Source of the DNA: Candidatus Defluviibacterium haderslevense | GTDB taxonomy: Bacteria; Bacteroidota; Bacteroidia; Chitinophagales; Saprospiraceae | Reading direction: 5' to 3' | Assembly: GCA_016712225.1 (NCBI GenBank) | Contig: JADJRL010000003.1 | Location: forward strand, 3,113,501 to 3,177,500 | DNA length: 64,000 bases | In this document: positions 17,399 through 26,633 of the stretch, one piece after another | Numbering within the stretch: position 1 is the stretch's first letter | How the letters are laid out: each line of letters opens with the position of its first letter | Position numbers and translations under genes: made by a program | Notes under the pieces: model-generated | The model's database searches: none | Told to the model about the DNA's origin: nothing | The model's input: the letters and a program-made list of their open reading frames with translations, nothing else

Positions 17399-18796
17399 TT
17401 ATACTTTAATTTGCTTCCAATATCCTTTATTGAAATAATACCATGCGATAAGTGCTATCAACGTCTCAGCAATAGGAATGGCAATAAATGCACCTAAGGC
17501 TTTTAAATTGAATGTATAGGCAAGTAGATAGGCCAATGGAATTTGAAATAACCAGAAACAAACAAAATTAATAATCGTCGGCGTTCGAGTATCACCTGCT
17601 CCATTTAATGCTTGGATCATAACCATTCCAATACCATAAAAAATATATCCGGCACCAATAATTTGTAGAGATTGTACTGCGTATCCGATTACGGGTTCGT
17701 CGTGGGTAAATATTCTGATGATTGAATCAGCAAAAAATATAAAAAGCAACATCACCAAACTCATGAATATAGCATTGTATTTCAAGGTAATCTGCACACT
17801 TTTTTCTGCTCTTTGAATTTGCTTTGCTCCCAAATTTTGTCCTACCAATGTTGCTGCAGCGTTGCTTAATCCCCAAGCCGGCATAATAAAAAATACTACA
17901 TTTCTAAGTGCAATTTGAAATCCTGCTGATGCAGTGGTACCTCCAGTTTCAGCAACTATTTTTGCAATGACAATCCAACTCCCACTTGCAATTAAAAATT
18001 GTAAGGTAGCTGGCCATGATATATGAATCAATGATTTGATGATGTTAAAATTTAGTTTAAATTGATGTCTATGAAATTGCAACATGCCACTTCCTTTAAA
18101 TAAATGATAACATTGATAAATAACTCCTGTGCTTCTTCCAATCACGGTCGCTATAGCCGCACCCTTCAAACCTAAATAATGAATAAAAATTGGACAAAGA
18201 ATAATATTGATGATACTTGCTATCCATAAACTTTTCATAGCCATAGCTGCATTTCCAGCACCTCTAAAAATTCCATTGATTAAAAATATGAAAATAATGG
18301 CGCCACTTCCACCTAACATGATACGGGTGAAAATGCTACCGTTTTTAATTACAGAATCACTAGCTCCCATCCAAGATAAAAATGTTTCAGCATAGATTAT
18401 TCCAATAATACTTAATACAAGTGTAATCCCAAATGCAATAAAAAGGGATTGGATTCCGGCAGTTGCTGCGGAGTAAGGATCTTTTTCGCCTACGCGACGT
18501 GCCACAATTGCGGTTGCACCAGTACTTAAGCCAATAGCAATAGAATAAATGATCATGATCATAGACTCCGTTAAGCCAACAGTTGCAATGGCATCTTGAC
18601 CCAACTTACTTACAAAAAAAATGTCTACTACTGCAAATACACTTTCTAAACTTAATTCCAATATCATTGGTATAGCTAATAGAAATACTGCAGTTCGAAT
18701 ACTTCCTGAAGTGTAATCTTGTTCTTTGCCATCTAATGATTGCTTAATTATGGAAATTGATTTAGCTAGAAAAGTTTTCTTTGGAAAGGGAGTCAC
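17399..18796 (-). CDS. MATE-family multidrug/toxin efflux transporter
   Basis: A 465-residue inner-membrane protein with 12 spans and the MATE/NorM signatures: PMILELSLESVFAVVDIFFV near the N-terminus, GLSTGATAIVARRVGEKD, and in the second half NAAATLVGQNLGAKQIQRAE. It exports cationic compounds using a sodium or proton gradient. The N-terminus includes a 30-residue soluble extension (DGKEQDYTSGSIR). A near-match -7 box (TACTTTCG on the minus strand, 18824-18831) lies 28 bp upstream of the start. Confidence 0.92.
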   Translation of the reverse strand: MTPFPKKTFLAKSISIIKQSLDGKEQDYTSGSIRTAVFLLAIPMILELSLESVFAVVDIFFVSKLGQDAIATVGLTESMIMIIYSIAIGLSTGATAIVARRVGEKDPYSAATAGIQSLFIAFGITLVLSIIGIIYAETFLSWMGASDSVIKNGSIFTRIMLGGSGAIIFIFLINGIFRGAGNAAMAMKSLWIASIINIILCPIFIHYLGLKGAAIATVIGRSTGVIYQCYHLFKGSGMLQFHRHQFKLNFNIIKSLIHISWPATLQFLIASGSWIVIAKIVAETGGTTASAGFQIALRNVVFFIMPAWGLSNAAATLVGQNLGAKQIQRAEKSVQITLKYNAIFMSLVMLLFIFFADSIIRIFTHDEPVIGYAVQSLQIIGAGYIFYGIGMVMIQALNGAGDTRTPTIINFVCFWLFQIPLAYLLAYTFNLKALGAFIAIPIAETLIALIAWYYFNKGYWKQIKV

Positions 18797-19138
18797 AATG
18801 TTAGGTTAATTAGTTTTAAAGAACGAAAGTACGTAAATCTTTTGTGCCATTTAATCCAATTGGTTGAAACGGCCAGCTAAATATGGACACATTTTATTTA
18901 TTAATGTGGCTAAGGCCTATTATTTTATGAGTTATATTTTGGTCAAGAATACATAAAGACGAATACAACCAAACAACCCTTGTCATCAGAGAAGTCATAC
19001 GTAATTTAAAATTTATTAAAAAGTGGAGGAATATAATTTATTTGCTCCGCTCATTAAATTAATAGCATGAACGTATTTAAATATCAAAACGGTGCAAGAG
19101 AATATCAAGAATTTATTAAGTTGTGTCAGATTTTAATC
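18797..19138. other. 342-bp intergenic region
   Basis: AT-rich spacer between two minus-strand genes. I see only the degenerate -7 box for the MATE gene near its left edge. A 52-codon plus-strand frame beginning at 19067 runs antisense into the following lipoprotein gene and is not supported. Confidence 0.55.
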
Positions 19139-19738
19139 CTAATTGCAGGGGCCCTTATCTTTTTCAAAAACGGCATACGTTGGTTTTTGAATACATTTCC
19201 AAATAGTGGCATCAAAATAAATTGAAACTTCTGCCTTACCTTCGATCAATGCACCACCGGGAACAGTTCTCGCAACAAGATCAAATTTAATCACTTGGCC
19301 GTTATTGATGACATTATCTAAAATATTATTAACTAAATTAATGGCTTGAAGGGATACTGATCCTAATTTAATTTTTTCTTCATTAAGTATTTTTGTAGTA
19401 GAACCTGGCTTAATAGCCACTACCCCTGTATGTGAAGGTTTGAAAGGTATCGCATCACAAAAAAGTTCAAATTTGATACTGTCAGCCTGTGGAACATCTA
19501 ATAAATTTAAAATAACATCAGCATAGGTTATTTTTAAGGTTTTTAATTCCGCATCTTGTAAATCTAGTTTAGCAATAATATCATTTTTGGATATTGTCTT
19601 GTGAATAATTAAACCTGAGTTTGAAAAATCACCAGCTTCGTTTATAATTGGTTTTCTCGAAAACTCCCATTTTACAAGGTCTTTGGCACAACTTGTCATT
19701 GTAATTATTAAAATAAAAAAATAAATTATCCTTTTCAT
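19139..19738 (-). CDS. Small lipoprotein of unknown function
   Basis: A roughly 199-residue protein with a lipoprotein signal (MKRIIYFFILIITMTSC, Cys at 17), then a beta-rich mature part with no motif I recognise. An upstream in-frame ATG (19759) touches the TAA of the preceding gene and may be the real start, adding seven residues; the one chosen gives the tidier signal peptide. It is translated right after the outer-membrane protein gene, so the two probably form one envelope unit. Confidence 0.7.
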   Translation of the reverse strand: MKRIIYFFILIITMTSCAKDLVKWEFSRKPIINEAGDFSNSGLIIHKTISKNDIIAKLDLQDAELKTLKITYADVILNLLDVPQADSIKFELFCDAIPFKPSHTGVVAIKPGSTTKILNEEKIKLGSVSLQAINLVNNILDNVINNGQVIKFDLVARTVPGGALIEGKAEVSIYFDATIWKCIQKPTYAVFEKDKGPCN

Positions 19739-19759
19739 ATTAATTTTATTTATCATCAT

Positions 19760-20644
19760 TTAAAATTGTAACCCAATTCCTAATGCACCAATGAAAGGTT
19801 TAAAGCCTGAACCTTCAGCATGCAGATAAAATTTCCAAAGTTGTAATCCTAATCCTACTCCTGCTCTGATATTAGATTGTCCATTTATTTTAACTGTGCC
19901 ATTGCCTTCTATTTCATCTTCATAATAGAATTCATAGGGTGATTTTTGATATTGAGTAAAAACCCAATAATTGAATATCCCCAATTGTTGACCTCCTGTA
20001 ATCTGAGCTAAAAATTGCTTGCCTTTCATGTATCCGCCTAATTTAATTTGATCGAAAGAAACACCTGCACTCACAAAATAGTTTTTGGCATTCCAATAAT
20101 CACTAATGAAATGGTTAATACCAAAGCCAAATATTTCAATTTTTTTTAAGTCCCCACCAACATTTAATGCAAAAAATTTACCACTAAAATTAGTGTGAAG
20201 AAGAGTGCCTACATGGATATTAGGAACGGCCATATTTATTTGTCTGATGTCAAAGCCTCCTGGGAAATTATAAGCATTGCCATATTGATCGTAATAGGTA
20301 TTGGAGTTATTGTCGCCAAATATTGTTGGGGCATGAATGGTTGTCGTAGGACTATATGGTGCCTCAGTATGACCATCAAAACTTTTCATATTTGATGGAA
20401 TAAATGCCCCTACTACAGTTGCCCCGATATAAATATGGAAACTACGATTAGAATCCGGATGTTTGTAATATAATGAACTCGTGTGTAAAGTAGAGGATAA
20501 TACATCAACTAGCGGGCTAAAATAGGGTTCAGCGTTACCATGACGCAAGTAGGATCTAGCTGCATCTTCTTCAATGACTTGAGCTTGTAGGATACTAAAA
20601 ACGAAACATGGTGCAAATAGGAGTTTAAGAATTAATTTTTTCAT
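19760..20644 (-). CDS. Outer-membrane beta-barrel protein, DUF6588-like
   Basis: A 294-residue protein with signal peptide (MKKLILKLLFAPCFVFSILQ, cut after QA). The body has alternating beta strands, an early GATVVGAFIPSNMKSF piece, PTIFGDN, and a C-terminal strand GALGIGLQF ending in phenylalanine as expected for an outer-membrane barrel. The pattern resembles DUF6588 proteins of Bacteroidota; I hold that family name loosely. A TTG six bases upstream is less likely than the ATG used here. Its stop codon directly abuts the next gene's first possible ATG. Confidence 0.7.
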   Translation of the reverse strand: MKKLILKLLFAPCFVFSILQAQVIEEDAARSYLRHGNAEPYFSPLVDVLSSTLHTSSLYYKHPDSNRSFHIYIGATVVGAFIPSNMKSFDGHTEAPYSPTTTIHAPTIFGDNNSNTYYDQYGNAYNFPGGFDIRQINMAVPNIHVGTLLHTNFSGKFFALNVGGDLKKIEIFGFGINHFISDYWNAKNYFVSAGVSFDQIKLGGYMKGKQFLAQITGGQQLGIFNYWVFTQYQKSPYEFYYEDEIEGNGTVKINGQSNIRAGVGLGLQLWKFYLHAEGSGFKPFIGALGIGLQF

Positions 20645-20681
20645 TCCCAATTAATTAAGTTTCCAATATTTGAGAATAAAA

Positions 20682-20699
20682 ATATGCTGTTTAGCATAT
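20682..20699 (-). promoter_or_regulatory. 7-bp-arm hairpin upstream of the outer-membrane gene
   Basis: ATATGCT (20682-20688), loop GTTT and AGCATAT (20693-20699) are perfectly complementary and sit 38 bp upstream of the ATG. Either an operator or a leader stem is possible. Confidence 0.35.
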
Positions 20700-20881
20700 A
20701 ATTCCTAATTTTAAAGACATTATTTTTATTTATTGGTCATTTTTGTATCAAAATGAGGATTAATATCGTATTTAACCAAAAATTAATATTGAGCTATATT
20801 TGATCTCTATGCAATAGATAAAATGTCAAATTGATATTTTGTTTTCAATTTAAATGCATTTATTGCACCAAGTAAAATCTT

Positions 20882-22438
20882 TCACGTCAACCTTTGACAA
20901 ATGGCATCGGCCACTTTGATTCCATCCATTGCTGCAGACAAAATTCCACCTGCATAACCTGCACCTTCGCCTGCAGGATATAATCCAATAATTTGGGGAT
21001 GCATCAAGCTGATCGGATCACGTGGTATTTTAACAGGAGCACTGGTACGTGATTCTGTTGCAACAACAATCGCTTCTTGGGTTAGATAGTGTTTAAATTT
21101 TTTGCCAAATTGAAGTAAACCACGTTGAAGTCTTTCATAGACAGGTTTAGGTAAAATTTGATCAACTCTGGAAGAAATGGTTCCAGGTATATAGGATGAA
21201 TTTGGTAAAGTACCACTTAATTTATGGTGGATAAAATCTGTTAATCTTTGAGCAGGTACACGTTGGGTTCCATCACTGTGACTAAAGACATTTTTTTCAA
21301 TATGAGCTTGGTAATACATGCCACTCAAAGCCTTATAATGGGAAAATTCTTGAAAATCAATTTCATCTACAGAAGTTACAAGTCCACTATTCGCATAGGG
21401 TGAATCTCTACGAGATAATGACATTCCATTGACAACAATTTCTCCAGGTGCAGTCGATGCAGGAACGATCAATCCACCAGGACACATACAGAAGGAGAAT
21501 ACACCCTTTTCTTCAATTTGACACGCAAGACTATAACTCGCAGCTGGTAAATTGGGATGCCGGATTTTTTGTTTATACTGAACTTGGTCAATCATAGATT
21601 GAGGATGTTCTACTCTGACACCCAATGCAAATGGTTTTGCAAATATTTCAATATTTTTTCTATCGAGTAAGCTGTATATGTCTCGTGCAGAATGTCCAGT
21701 TGCTAATATTACATGCTCACACAAAAACGAATTTTGATTGGTATGGATTTCAACTAATTTATTGTTTTTTATGACGAAGTCATTCACGCAAGTATTAAAA
21801 TGAACTTCACCACCATGTTGGGTGATCGTTTTTCTGATTTGACTTACGATTTCAGGTAGTTTATTACTGCCGATATGTGGATGCACATCTACAAGTATGT
21901 CCGGATTTGCACCATGATCTACGAGCATGTTTAGAACATACTTAATGTTTCCTCGTTTATCAGCCCTTGTATATAATTTGCCATCTGAATAAGTTCCTGC
22001 TCCGCCTTCTCCAAAGCAGTAGTTTGAATTAGGATTGACAATGCCTTGTTGTTGTATGGCTCTTAAGTCAACTCTTCTGGAACGAACATCTTTACCCCGA
22101 TCTAATACGATAGGTTTCATACCATGTCGCAAACATTGTAGAGCTGCAAAATAGCCACATGGTCCTGCTCCAATAATGATAATTTTTTTTTGAGAATCTG
22201 CTTCCTTATAAGTCGATGAAACATGGAGAGATTGACTTAGGTCTTCATGCTCATAAATGTCAGCACGCATAACATAGAACACACTTTTATTCCGTGCGTC
22301 AATATTTCGTCGAATGATTTTGTAAGAGAAATGCAATGGTAAATCAAACATTGCTGTTTGATGAATCCGTTCTCTAATAACGAGCTCATTATTTAGATCA
22401 TTTGGATCTAAAGTAAAATCAACGGTTCCAATTAACAT
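20882..22438 (-). CDS. FAD-dependent dehydrogenase, COG2509-like
   Basis: A 518-residue flavoprotein. Residues 1-80 are an N-terminal accessory domain, followed by the dinucleotide-binding turn IIIGAGPCGYFAALQCLRHG (about 91-110), then a GGAGTYSDGKLYTR motif and a C-terminal FAD-closing GEGAGYAGGILSAAMDG (about 490-506). This order is that of the widespread uncharacterised NAD(P)/FAD-dependent oxidoreductases that carry the PCGYFAAL turn. The substrate is unknown. Its ATG overlaps the TAA of kdsA by one base (TAATG), so it is the second gene of a coupled pair. Confidence 0.88.
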   Translation of the reverse strand: MLIGTVDFTLDPNDLNNELVIRERIHQTAMFDLPLHFSYKIIRRNIDARNKSVFYVMRADIYEHEDLSQSLHVSSTYKEADSQKKIIIIGAGPCGYFAALQCLRHGMKPIVLDRGKDVRSRRVDLRAIQQQGIVNPNSNYCFGEGGAGTYSDGKLYTRADKRGNIKYVLNMLVDHGANPDILVDVHPHIGSNKLPEIVSQIRKTITQHGGEVHFNTCVNDFVIKNNKLVEIHTNQNSFLCEHVILATGHSARDIYSLLDRKNIEIFAKPFALGVRVEHPQSMIDQVQYKQKIRHPNLPAASYSLACQIEEKGVFSFCMCPGGLIVPASTAPGEIVVNGMSLSRRDSPYANSGLVTSVDEIDFQEFSHYKALSGMYYQAHIEKNVFSHSDGTQRVPAQRLTDFIHHKLSGTLPNSSYIPGTISSRVDQILPKPVYERLQRGLLQFGKKFKHYLTQEAIVVATESRTSAPVKIPRDPISLMHPQIIGLYPAGEGAGYAGGILSAAMDGIKVADAICQRLT

Positions 22439-23244
22439 TAGATGATAGCAGCTCTTATTTTAATTAATTTTTCCAATAAAGATTCTAACTGATCTAAGGG
22501 TAACATATTAGCACCATCAGATTTAGCTTCTTTTGGATTGGGATGTGTTTCGATAAATAAACCATCTGTGCCGACTGCGATCGCTGCTTTAGCTATAGTT
22601 TCGATCAGATCAGGACGTCCACCCGTTACACCTGAAGGTTGATTGGGTTGTTGCAATGAATGCGTGCAATCCATGATGACTGGAACATCAAAAGACTTCA
22701 TTGTGGGAATCCCTCTATAGTCTACGATTAAATCTTGATATCCAAATGTTGTTCCACGTTCTGTAAGCCAAACATTAGGATTTCCTGATTTATGAATTTT
22801 ATCTACTGCATGTTTCATGCCTTCAGGACTCATGAATTGCCCTTTTTTAACATTGACTACTTTCATCGTTTCTGCAGCAGCAAGCAATAGTGATGTCTGC
22901 CTGCATAGAAAAGCCGGGATTTGGAGAATGTCAACAAATTGAGCTGCAGTTTGAGCATCATCATCGGTATGTATATCCGTTGTTGTTGGAATTTGAAATT
23001 TAAGACCTACTTTTTGGATAATGTCTAATCCAGTTGCATCTCCTATTCCTGTAAAAGAATCTATTTTCGATCGATTGGCTTTTTTGAATGAAGCTTTAAA
23101 AATATAGGGTATGTCTAAACGTTTACAGATAACTGACACGCGTTCGGCAATTTCCATACAGATTTCTTCAGATTCAACAGCACAAGGCCCAGCAATTAAA
23201 AAAAACTGCTTTGATTCCGGTTTTGTAAAACGAGTCCAATCCAT
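22438..23244 (-). CDS. kdsA: 3-deoxy-8-phosphooctulonate (KDO-8-P) synthase
   Basis: A 268-residue class I aldolase-type enzyme that condenses arabinose-5-phosphate and phosphoenolpyruvate to make KDO-8-phosphate for lipopolysaccharide core. Diagnostic motifs are LIAGPCAVES near the N-terminus, FKASFKKANRSK (PEP/substrate binding), TDIHT, QIPAFLCRQTSLLLAAAET and MDCTHSLQQPNQPSGVTGGRP. The length matches the family. The ATG at 23244 starts MDWTRF; a TTG eight codons upstream would overlap the preceding gene. The stop overlaps the FAD gene start, and the SPOR gene ends 2 bp before it. Confidence 0.96.
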   Translation of the reverse strand: MDWTRFTKPESKQFFLIAGPCAVESEEICMEIAERVSVICKRLDIPYIFKASFKKANRSKIDSFTGIGDATGLDIIQKVGLKFQIPTTTDIHTDDDAQTAAQFVDILQIPAFLCRQTSLLLAAAETMKVVNVKKGQFMSPEGMKHAVDKIHKSGNPNVWLTERGTTFGYQDLIVDYRGIPTMKSFDVPVIMDCTHSLQQPNQPSGVTGGRPDLIETIAKAAIAVGTDGLFIETHPNPKEAKSDGANMLPLDQLESLLEKLIKIRAAII

Positions 23245-23246
23245 AG

Positions 23247-24284
23247 TTAATATTTTAGTATCCAACAATCTGAATTAAATGTTGTTTTTAATTCGCTTAA
23301 GACAGTTTGTAAATCTTTTTTCAGACAATCAAATTGTACACCCACCCGATGAAAATCTAAATAGGGTTCACGGTAGACTTTGTATTTTTTTCGGGTTAAT
23401 GTTTTTGCTAAACGATTTGCATTGTTTATTTTTTTAAAGGAACCAACTATGATTACGCAGGGTTTATTTTGAATGAGTTGGTTGATTTCATTTATATTTT
23501 TTTCATTTACTGAAATTTCTTTTTGAAATTCTTTTTGGTTTGTAAATGAAGTATCAACGTTTGTTAATTTGTTTTCTGGAATTCTTGATGCCATTACCTG
23601 AGTATCTTGATTCGCCAAAGGTGTTTTCTGACCCTGAATGACGGGTTCTTTGATTATGGTTTCCTGAGTTAATGGTTTGATTGGATTTTGTTCCACTTCC
23701 GGGAATTTTCTTTCACCTGAGGGACACATCAACAATAAAATAAAAATGAGCCAAAAGATCCCCAATGCTATAAAGAGATATCTAAATTCTTTACTTCTGG
23801 ATTTTTTATTGGTGATAGGAATGATAGGTGTCTTATAAGTTTCTGGAGCGTTGTAATTTAAAACAAGTGGTTGTAATGCCAATTCTTTTAATCCAAAGAA
23901 TCGATCGTGCAGATTTATTTGCTGCGCCTCAAAGTACATCTCATCATTTTTTTTCGACAAGTTGCCATAAGGTTCAAAAAACACAGTGCCTTTTTTTCGA
24001 ATGGATTCTGACAGATACAAACACAAGTCGGCTAACTTGTTTTCTAAATCAGATTTAGCATATCCGGTTTCCAGTTCCATGTGGTCAATCATGTTAGCGG
24101 TCTGATCTGCTGGTATGGGATCAAATTGAACGCTTAAAGCAGATGGAAAAACATGTTGTGTTCTATGGTCTATATAAGCCTTTTGTTCTTGAGCTCTCCA
24201 AATACCGAAACCAGGCAATTCAATCCATTTGTATTGGTTTAAATGCCAAAGTAGCAGGTAATTGATCTCAGGTTCTATGTGCAA
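23247..24284 (-). CDS. HU-CCDC81-like and SPOR domain protein
   Basis: A 345-residue protein with two N-terminal domains (about 1-60 and 75-145) typical of Bacteroidota SPOR proteins, related to the HU/CCDC81 fold. These are followed by one membrane span (about 170-187, YLFIALGIFWLIFILLLM), a polar linker and a C-terminal SPOR domain (about 275-345, VIIVGSFKKINNANRLAKTL). SPOR binds glycan strands stripped of stem peptides, so the protein should sit in the inner membrane with the SPOR part in the periplasm near division sites. It is the first gene of a three-gene run with kdsA and the FAD protein. Confidence 0.85.
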   Translation of the reverse strand: MHIEPEINYLLLWHLNQYKWIELPGFGIWRAQEQKAYIDHRTQHVFPSALSVQFDPIPADQTANMIDHMELETGYAKSDLENKLADLCLYLSESIRKKGTVFFEPYGNLSKKNDEMYFEAQQINLHDRFFGLKELALQPLVLNYNAPETYKTPIIPITNKKSRSKEFRYLFIALGIFWLIFILLLMCPSGERKFPEVEQNPIKPLTQETIIKEPVIQGQKTPLANQDTQVMASRIPENKLTNVDTSFTNQKEFQKEISVNEKNINEINQLIQNKPCVIIVGSFKKINNANRLAKTLTRKKYKVYREPYLDFHRVGVQFDCLKKDLQTVLSELKTTFNSDCWILKY

Positions 24285-24453
24285 AAGGCCTTATTTTGGA
24301 ATATACTAGCAAATAACGATCCCAAAATTAAGGATTCATGGCCTGAATAGAAAATTAATCCAAAATATTATTGTAAGTTATTTATCAATAACCGTATATA
24401 TATTATAGATAATAACAATATCAAAAATAATTATTGAAAAAAGATCAATTATT

Positions 24454-25839
24454 TTATTCGTCTTTCTTTTTGCGCTTGATTTTAAAAAATTCCATGACTT
24501 CCTTTTCAGTCATTAATTCCCATTCCACAAAAAATGAGTTCACAAATTTTTTCACATCTTGGTATTCCCGACTTCGCTTATCTGGATAGAAAGTCATTAA
24601 TTTTTGGATATATTCCATACACATGGATTCAACATCTTGATTGAATGCAGAATTATCGAAAATATTCATGTAGGAAGCAAACGTCCTTGTTATTTCATAA
24701 AAGGATTGATGTTCCGGTTCTGTCAAATGCTCCACTACCTGTTTGAATTGTTGCAGGATAGCCAATCTCAATACCTCATTATTTATGGACATACCCTCGT
24801 ATTGTGAATAAAATCCATTGGTAGCATCCAATGCATCCTCATGCACAAAACCTTTATTGTGAATCGTGTCCATCAATAAATAATACTTGACCAGATCATC
24901 TGTTTTTGTTTTGTCTAATAATTGATAGACGCGTTGATCGGCAGCTGCACCAAACTTGGTATCTTGTTTGTAATTCTTTTTTAAGAAATTAAAATATTGA
25001 TTTACAAATTGAGGATTCTCAGATCTGCAATCATTAAACGCTTTTGATAAATGAGTTTCTTCAGCTTCATTTAAAGTAATGAAATTCGCAATGATTGCAA
25101 GTAATTCCAAAAATTCAGGTTCTTTATAAAATTCTTTTCTTGAGATTAACTCATGTATGGCCTGGATGTAATTATTGTGTTTGGATCTAAAAGCTATCCG
25201 ACTCAATAAGAAATTAACCAGTGTATCTGTTTCAACCTTTAATTCACTTACAGTGGTTGGGAATTTTGCGGTTAAAAAATTATAGTGGGTGAATTGTTTT
25301 TTATAACGTTGAAGTAAATTAATTCGCTCTTGTTTATCTCTAAAGCGATCTAATTTCATGGATTGTAAAAATAGTTTTACCTTTTTATTTTCGATTCGAT
25401 CTAAAAGATTAGCAATCCAGATATCACTACTTAATGCAAAGCCTACTTGAACAGTTTGACCTATACGTTGCTTAATGGCATCGAAATTGGCAGAATTCGC
25501 AATTGCGATCAAGACTTCTTTAAAATGTTCTTGAGGTCGTGTGTATTTAATGTCTTCATTAATGTCACCTCGTAATACACTATAGCCCAAAAATCGTGGA
25601 AGAAACAGACCTTCAAAAAATGGATTCATCATCACTTTTTCAGCCTGAAGTAATTGAAGTGGGTGCAATTCTGCTACTTCATTGTAGATTTCAGCAAGTA
25701 AAGGTTCGTAGGTATCTTGCAGGACTTTATAAAGTTCTGGTGTTTCTTCTTCCAAATAGGCACTTAATTCGTCCGAGCTTTGGATAATTTCTGCAACTGC
25801 CTGGAGTCGTTCCTTGTAATCTAATTCGAGTTCTTGCAT
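24454..25839 (-). CDS. Conserved alpha-helical protein of unknown function
   Basis: A 461-residue soluble protein, almost wholly helical and charged, with no signal peptide, membrane span or enzyme motif that I recognise. The C-terminus is lysine-rich (IKRKKKDE). A possible helical-repeat (TPR/HEAT-like) character would fit, but no repeat unit is clear. It follows rpsP on the same strand, separated by a hairpin that looks like a terminator, so it is likely transcribed alone. Confidence 0.8.
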   Translation of the reverse strand: MQELELDYKERLQAVAEIIQSSDELSAYLEEETPELYKVLQDTYEPLLAEIYNEVAELHPLQLLQAEKVMMNPFFEGLFLPRFLGYSVLRGDINEDIKYTRPQEHFKEVLIAIANSANFDAIKQRIGQTVQVGFALSSDIWIANLLDRIENKKVKLFLQSMKLDRFRDKQERINLLQRYKKQFTHYNFLTAKFPTTVSELKVETDTLVNFLLSRIAFRSKHNNYIQAIHELISRKEFYKEPEFLELLAIIANFITLNEAEETHLSKAFNDCRSENPQFVNQYFNFLKKNYKQDTKFGAAADQRVYQLLDKTKTDDLVKYYLLMDTIHNKGFVHEDALDATNGFYSQYEGMSINNEVLRLAILQQFKQVVEHLTEPEHQSFYEITRTFASYMNIFDNSAFNQDVESMCMEYIQKLMTFYPDKRSREYQDVKKFVNSFFVEWELMTEKEVMEFFKIKRKKKDE

Positions 25840-25873
25840 GGCTTATGTTTTTATTTGAATGTCTATAAAACAA

Positions 25874-25904
25874 GACCTGATAAGAAATCACTTCCTATCA
25901 GGCC
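25874..25904 (-). terminator. Hairpin after rpsP, likely terminator
   Basis: GACCTGATAAGAA (25874-25886) pairs with TTCCTATCAGGCC (25892-25904) over 13 bp with two G-U type mismatches. On the minus strand it is followed by TTGTTTTA, on the plus strand by an AT-rich stretch. It lies between rpsP and the downstream gene. Confidence 0.6.
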
Positions 25905-26001
25905 TAATATTATTTTTAAATTTGACAAATAGTAATTCTTAAATCTTTTAATAACAATAATATGTAAATTATTATTTGGTTATTTAAAGAATTTCGAAAT
26001 A

Positions 26002-26532
26002 TTATTCTTCTGCTTTTGTTTCTTCAGTTGAACTTACATCTTCTGATGGTGTTTCTGCAACGTTTTCCGTTTCGGCGTCAGGAGAAACTGCTTCTTCCAC
26101 TACTACTGGTGCTGCCTTCTCTTTCTTAGTTCCAACCAACTTTTTATTAATAGCTTCAAGTTCAGCTTTACGGGCACTTACTTTGTCTAGGATCTTGCCT
26201 TCTTTTTGATCAACCCAAGCTAAGTACATTTCATCTGCTTTCTCTTGAGTAAACGAACCCTTAGCAACACCTCGAGATAAGTGCTTGCGGTACATTACAC
26301 CTTTGTATTTTAAAATCGCTTTAACCGTATCCGTAGGTTCTGCTCCTTGCATCAACCATTTGAACGCTGCATCGCGATCCAATTCTATAATCGCTGGCTT
26401 AGAAATAGGATTATACATCCCAATGTTTTGTATGAATTTACCATCTCTTGGAGATCTTGAATCTGCTATAACAATGTGGTAAAACGGTGCTTTTTTACGT
26501 CCTTTACGCTGTAATCTGATTTTAACGGCCAT
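26002..26532 (-). CDS. rpsP: 30S ribosomal protein S16 with acidic C-terminal extension
   Basis: A 176-residue S16. The first 80 residues are the conserved core (MAVKIRLQRKGRKKAPFYHI, SRSPRDGKFIQNIGMYNP, DRAAFKW-like WLMQGAEPTDTVKAIL). The rest is a lysine- then glutamate-rich tail ending in EETKAEE; such tails are usual for Bacteroidota S16 but absent from E. coli S16 (82 residues). The start at 26532 (MAVK) is preferred over one 11 codons upstream because all S16 proteins begin there. A near-perfect promoter lies 70 bp upstream. Confidence 0.97.
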   Translation of the reverse strand: MAVKIRLQRKGRKKAPFYHIVIADSRSPRDGKFIQNIGMYNPISKPAIIELDRDAAFKWLMQGAEPTDTVKAILKYKGVMYRKHLSRGVAKGSFTQEKADEMYLAWVDQKEGKILDKVSARKAELEAINKKLVGTKKEKAAPVVVEEAVSPDAETENVAETPSEDVSSTEETKAEE

Positions 26533-26602
26533 TTGTTTATGTTTTTTAGTTAGACCAATACCCATTTACTTGGAAAATCCAACATGACGGGCTTTAACAC
26601 CG

Positions 26603-26633
26603 CAAAGGTAACATTAATTCATTAAAAATCAAA
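26603..26633 (-). promoter_or_regulatory. Promoter of rpsP
   Basis: Read on the minus strand, TTTG (26630-26633) is followed after exactly 19 nt by TACCTTTG (26603-26610), the full Bacteroidota consensus. Its -33 element lies inside the last codons of the TonB receptor gene. The leader would be about 60 nt. Confidence 0.75.

Noticed and set aside
19067..19225. 52-codon plus-strand open frame
   Set aside because: It runs antisense into the lipoprotein gene, has no recognisable domain, and no promoter or strong start signal.
26002..26135. Long acidic tail of S16 as a fusion or unusual feature
   Set aside because: Such tails are normal for S16 in Bacteroidota.
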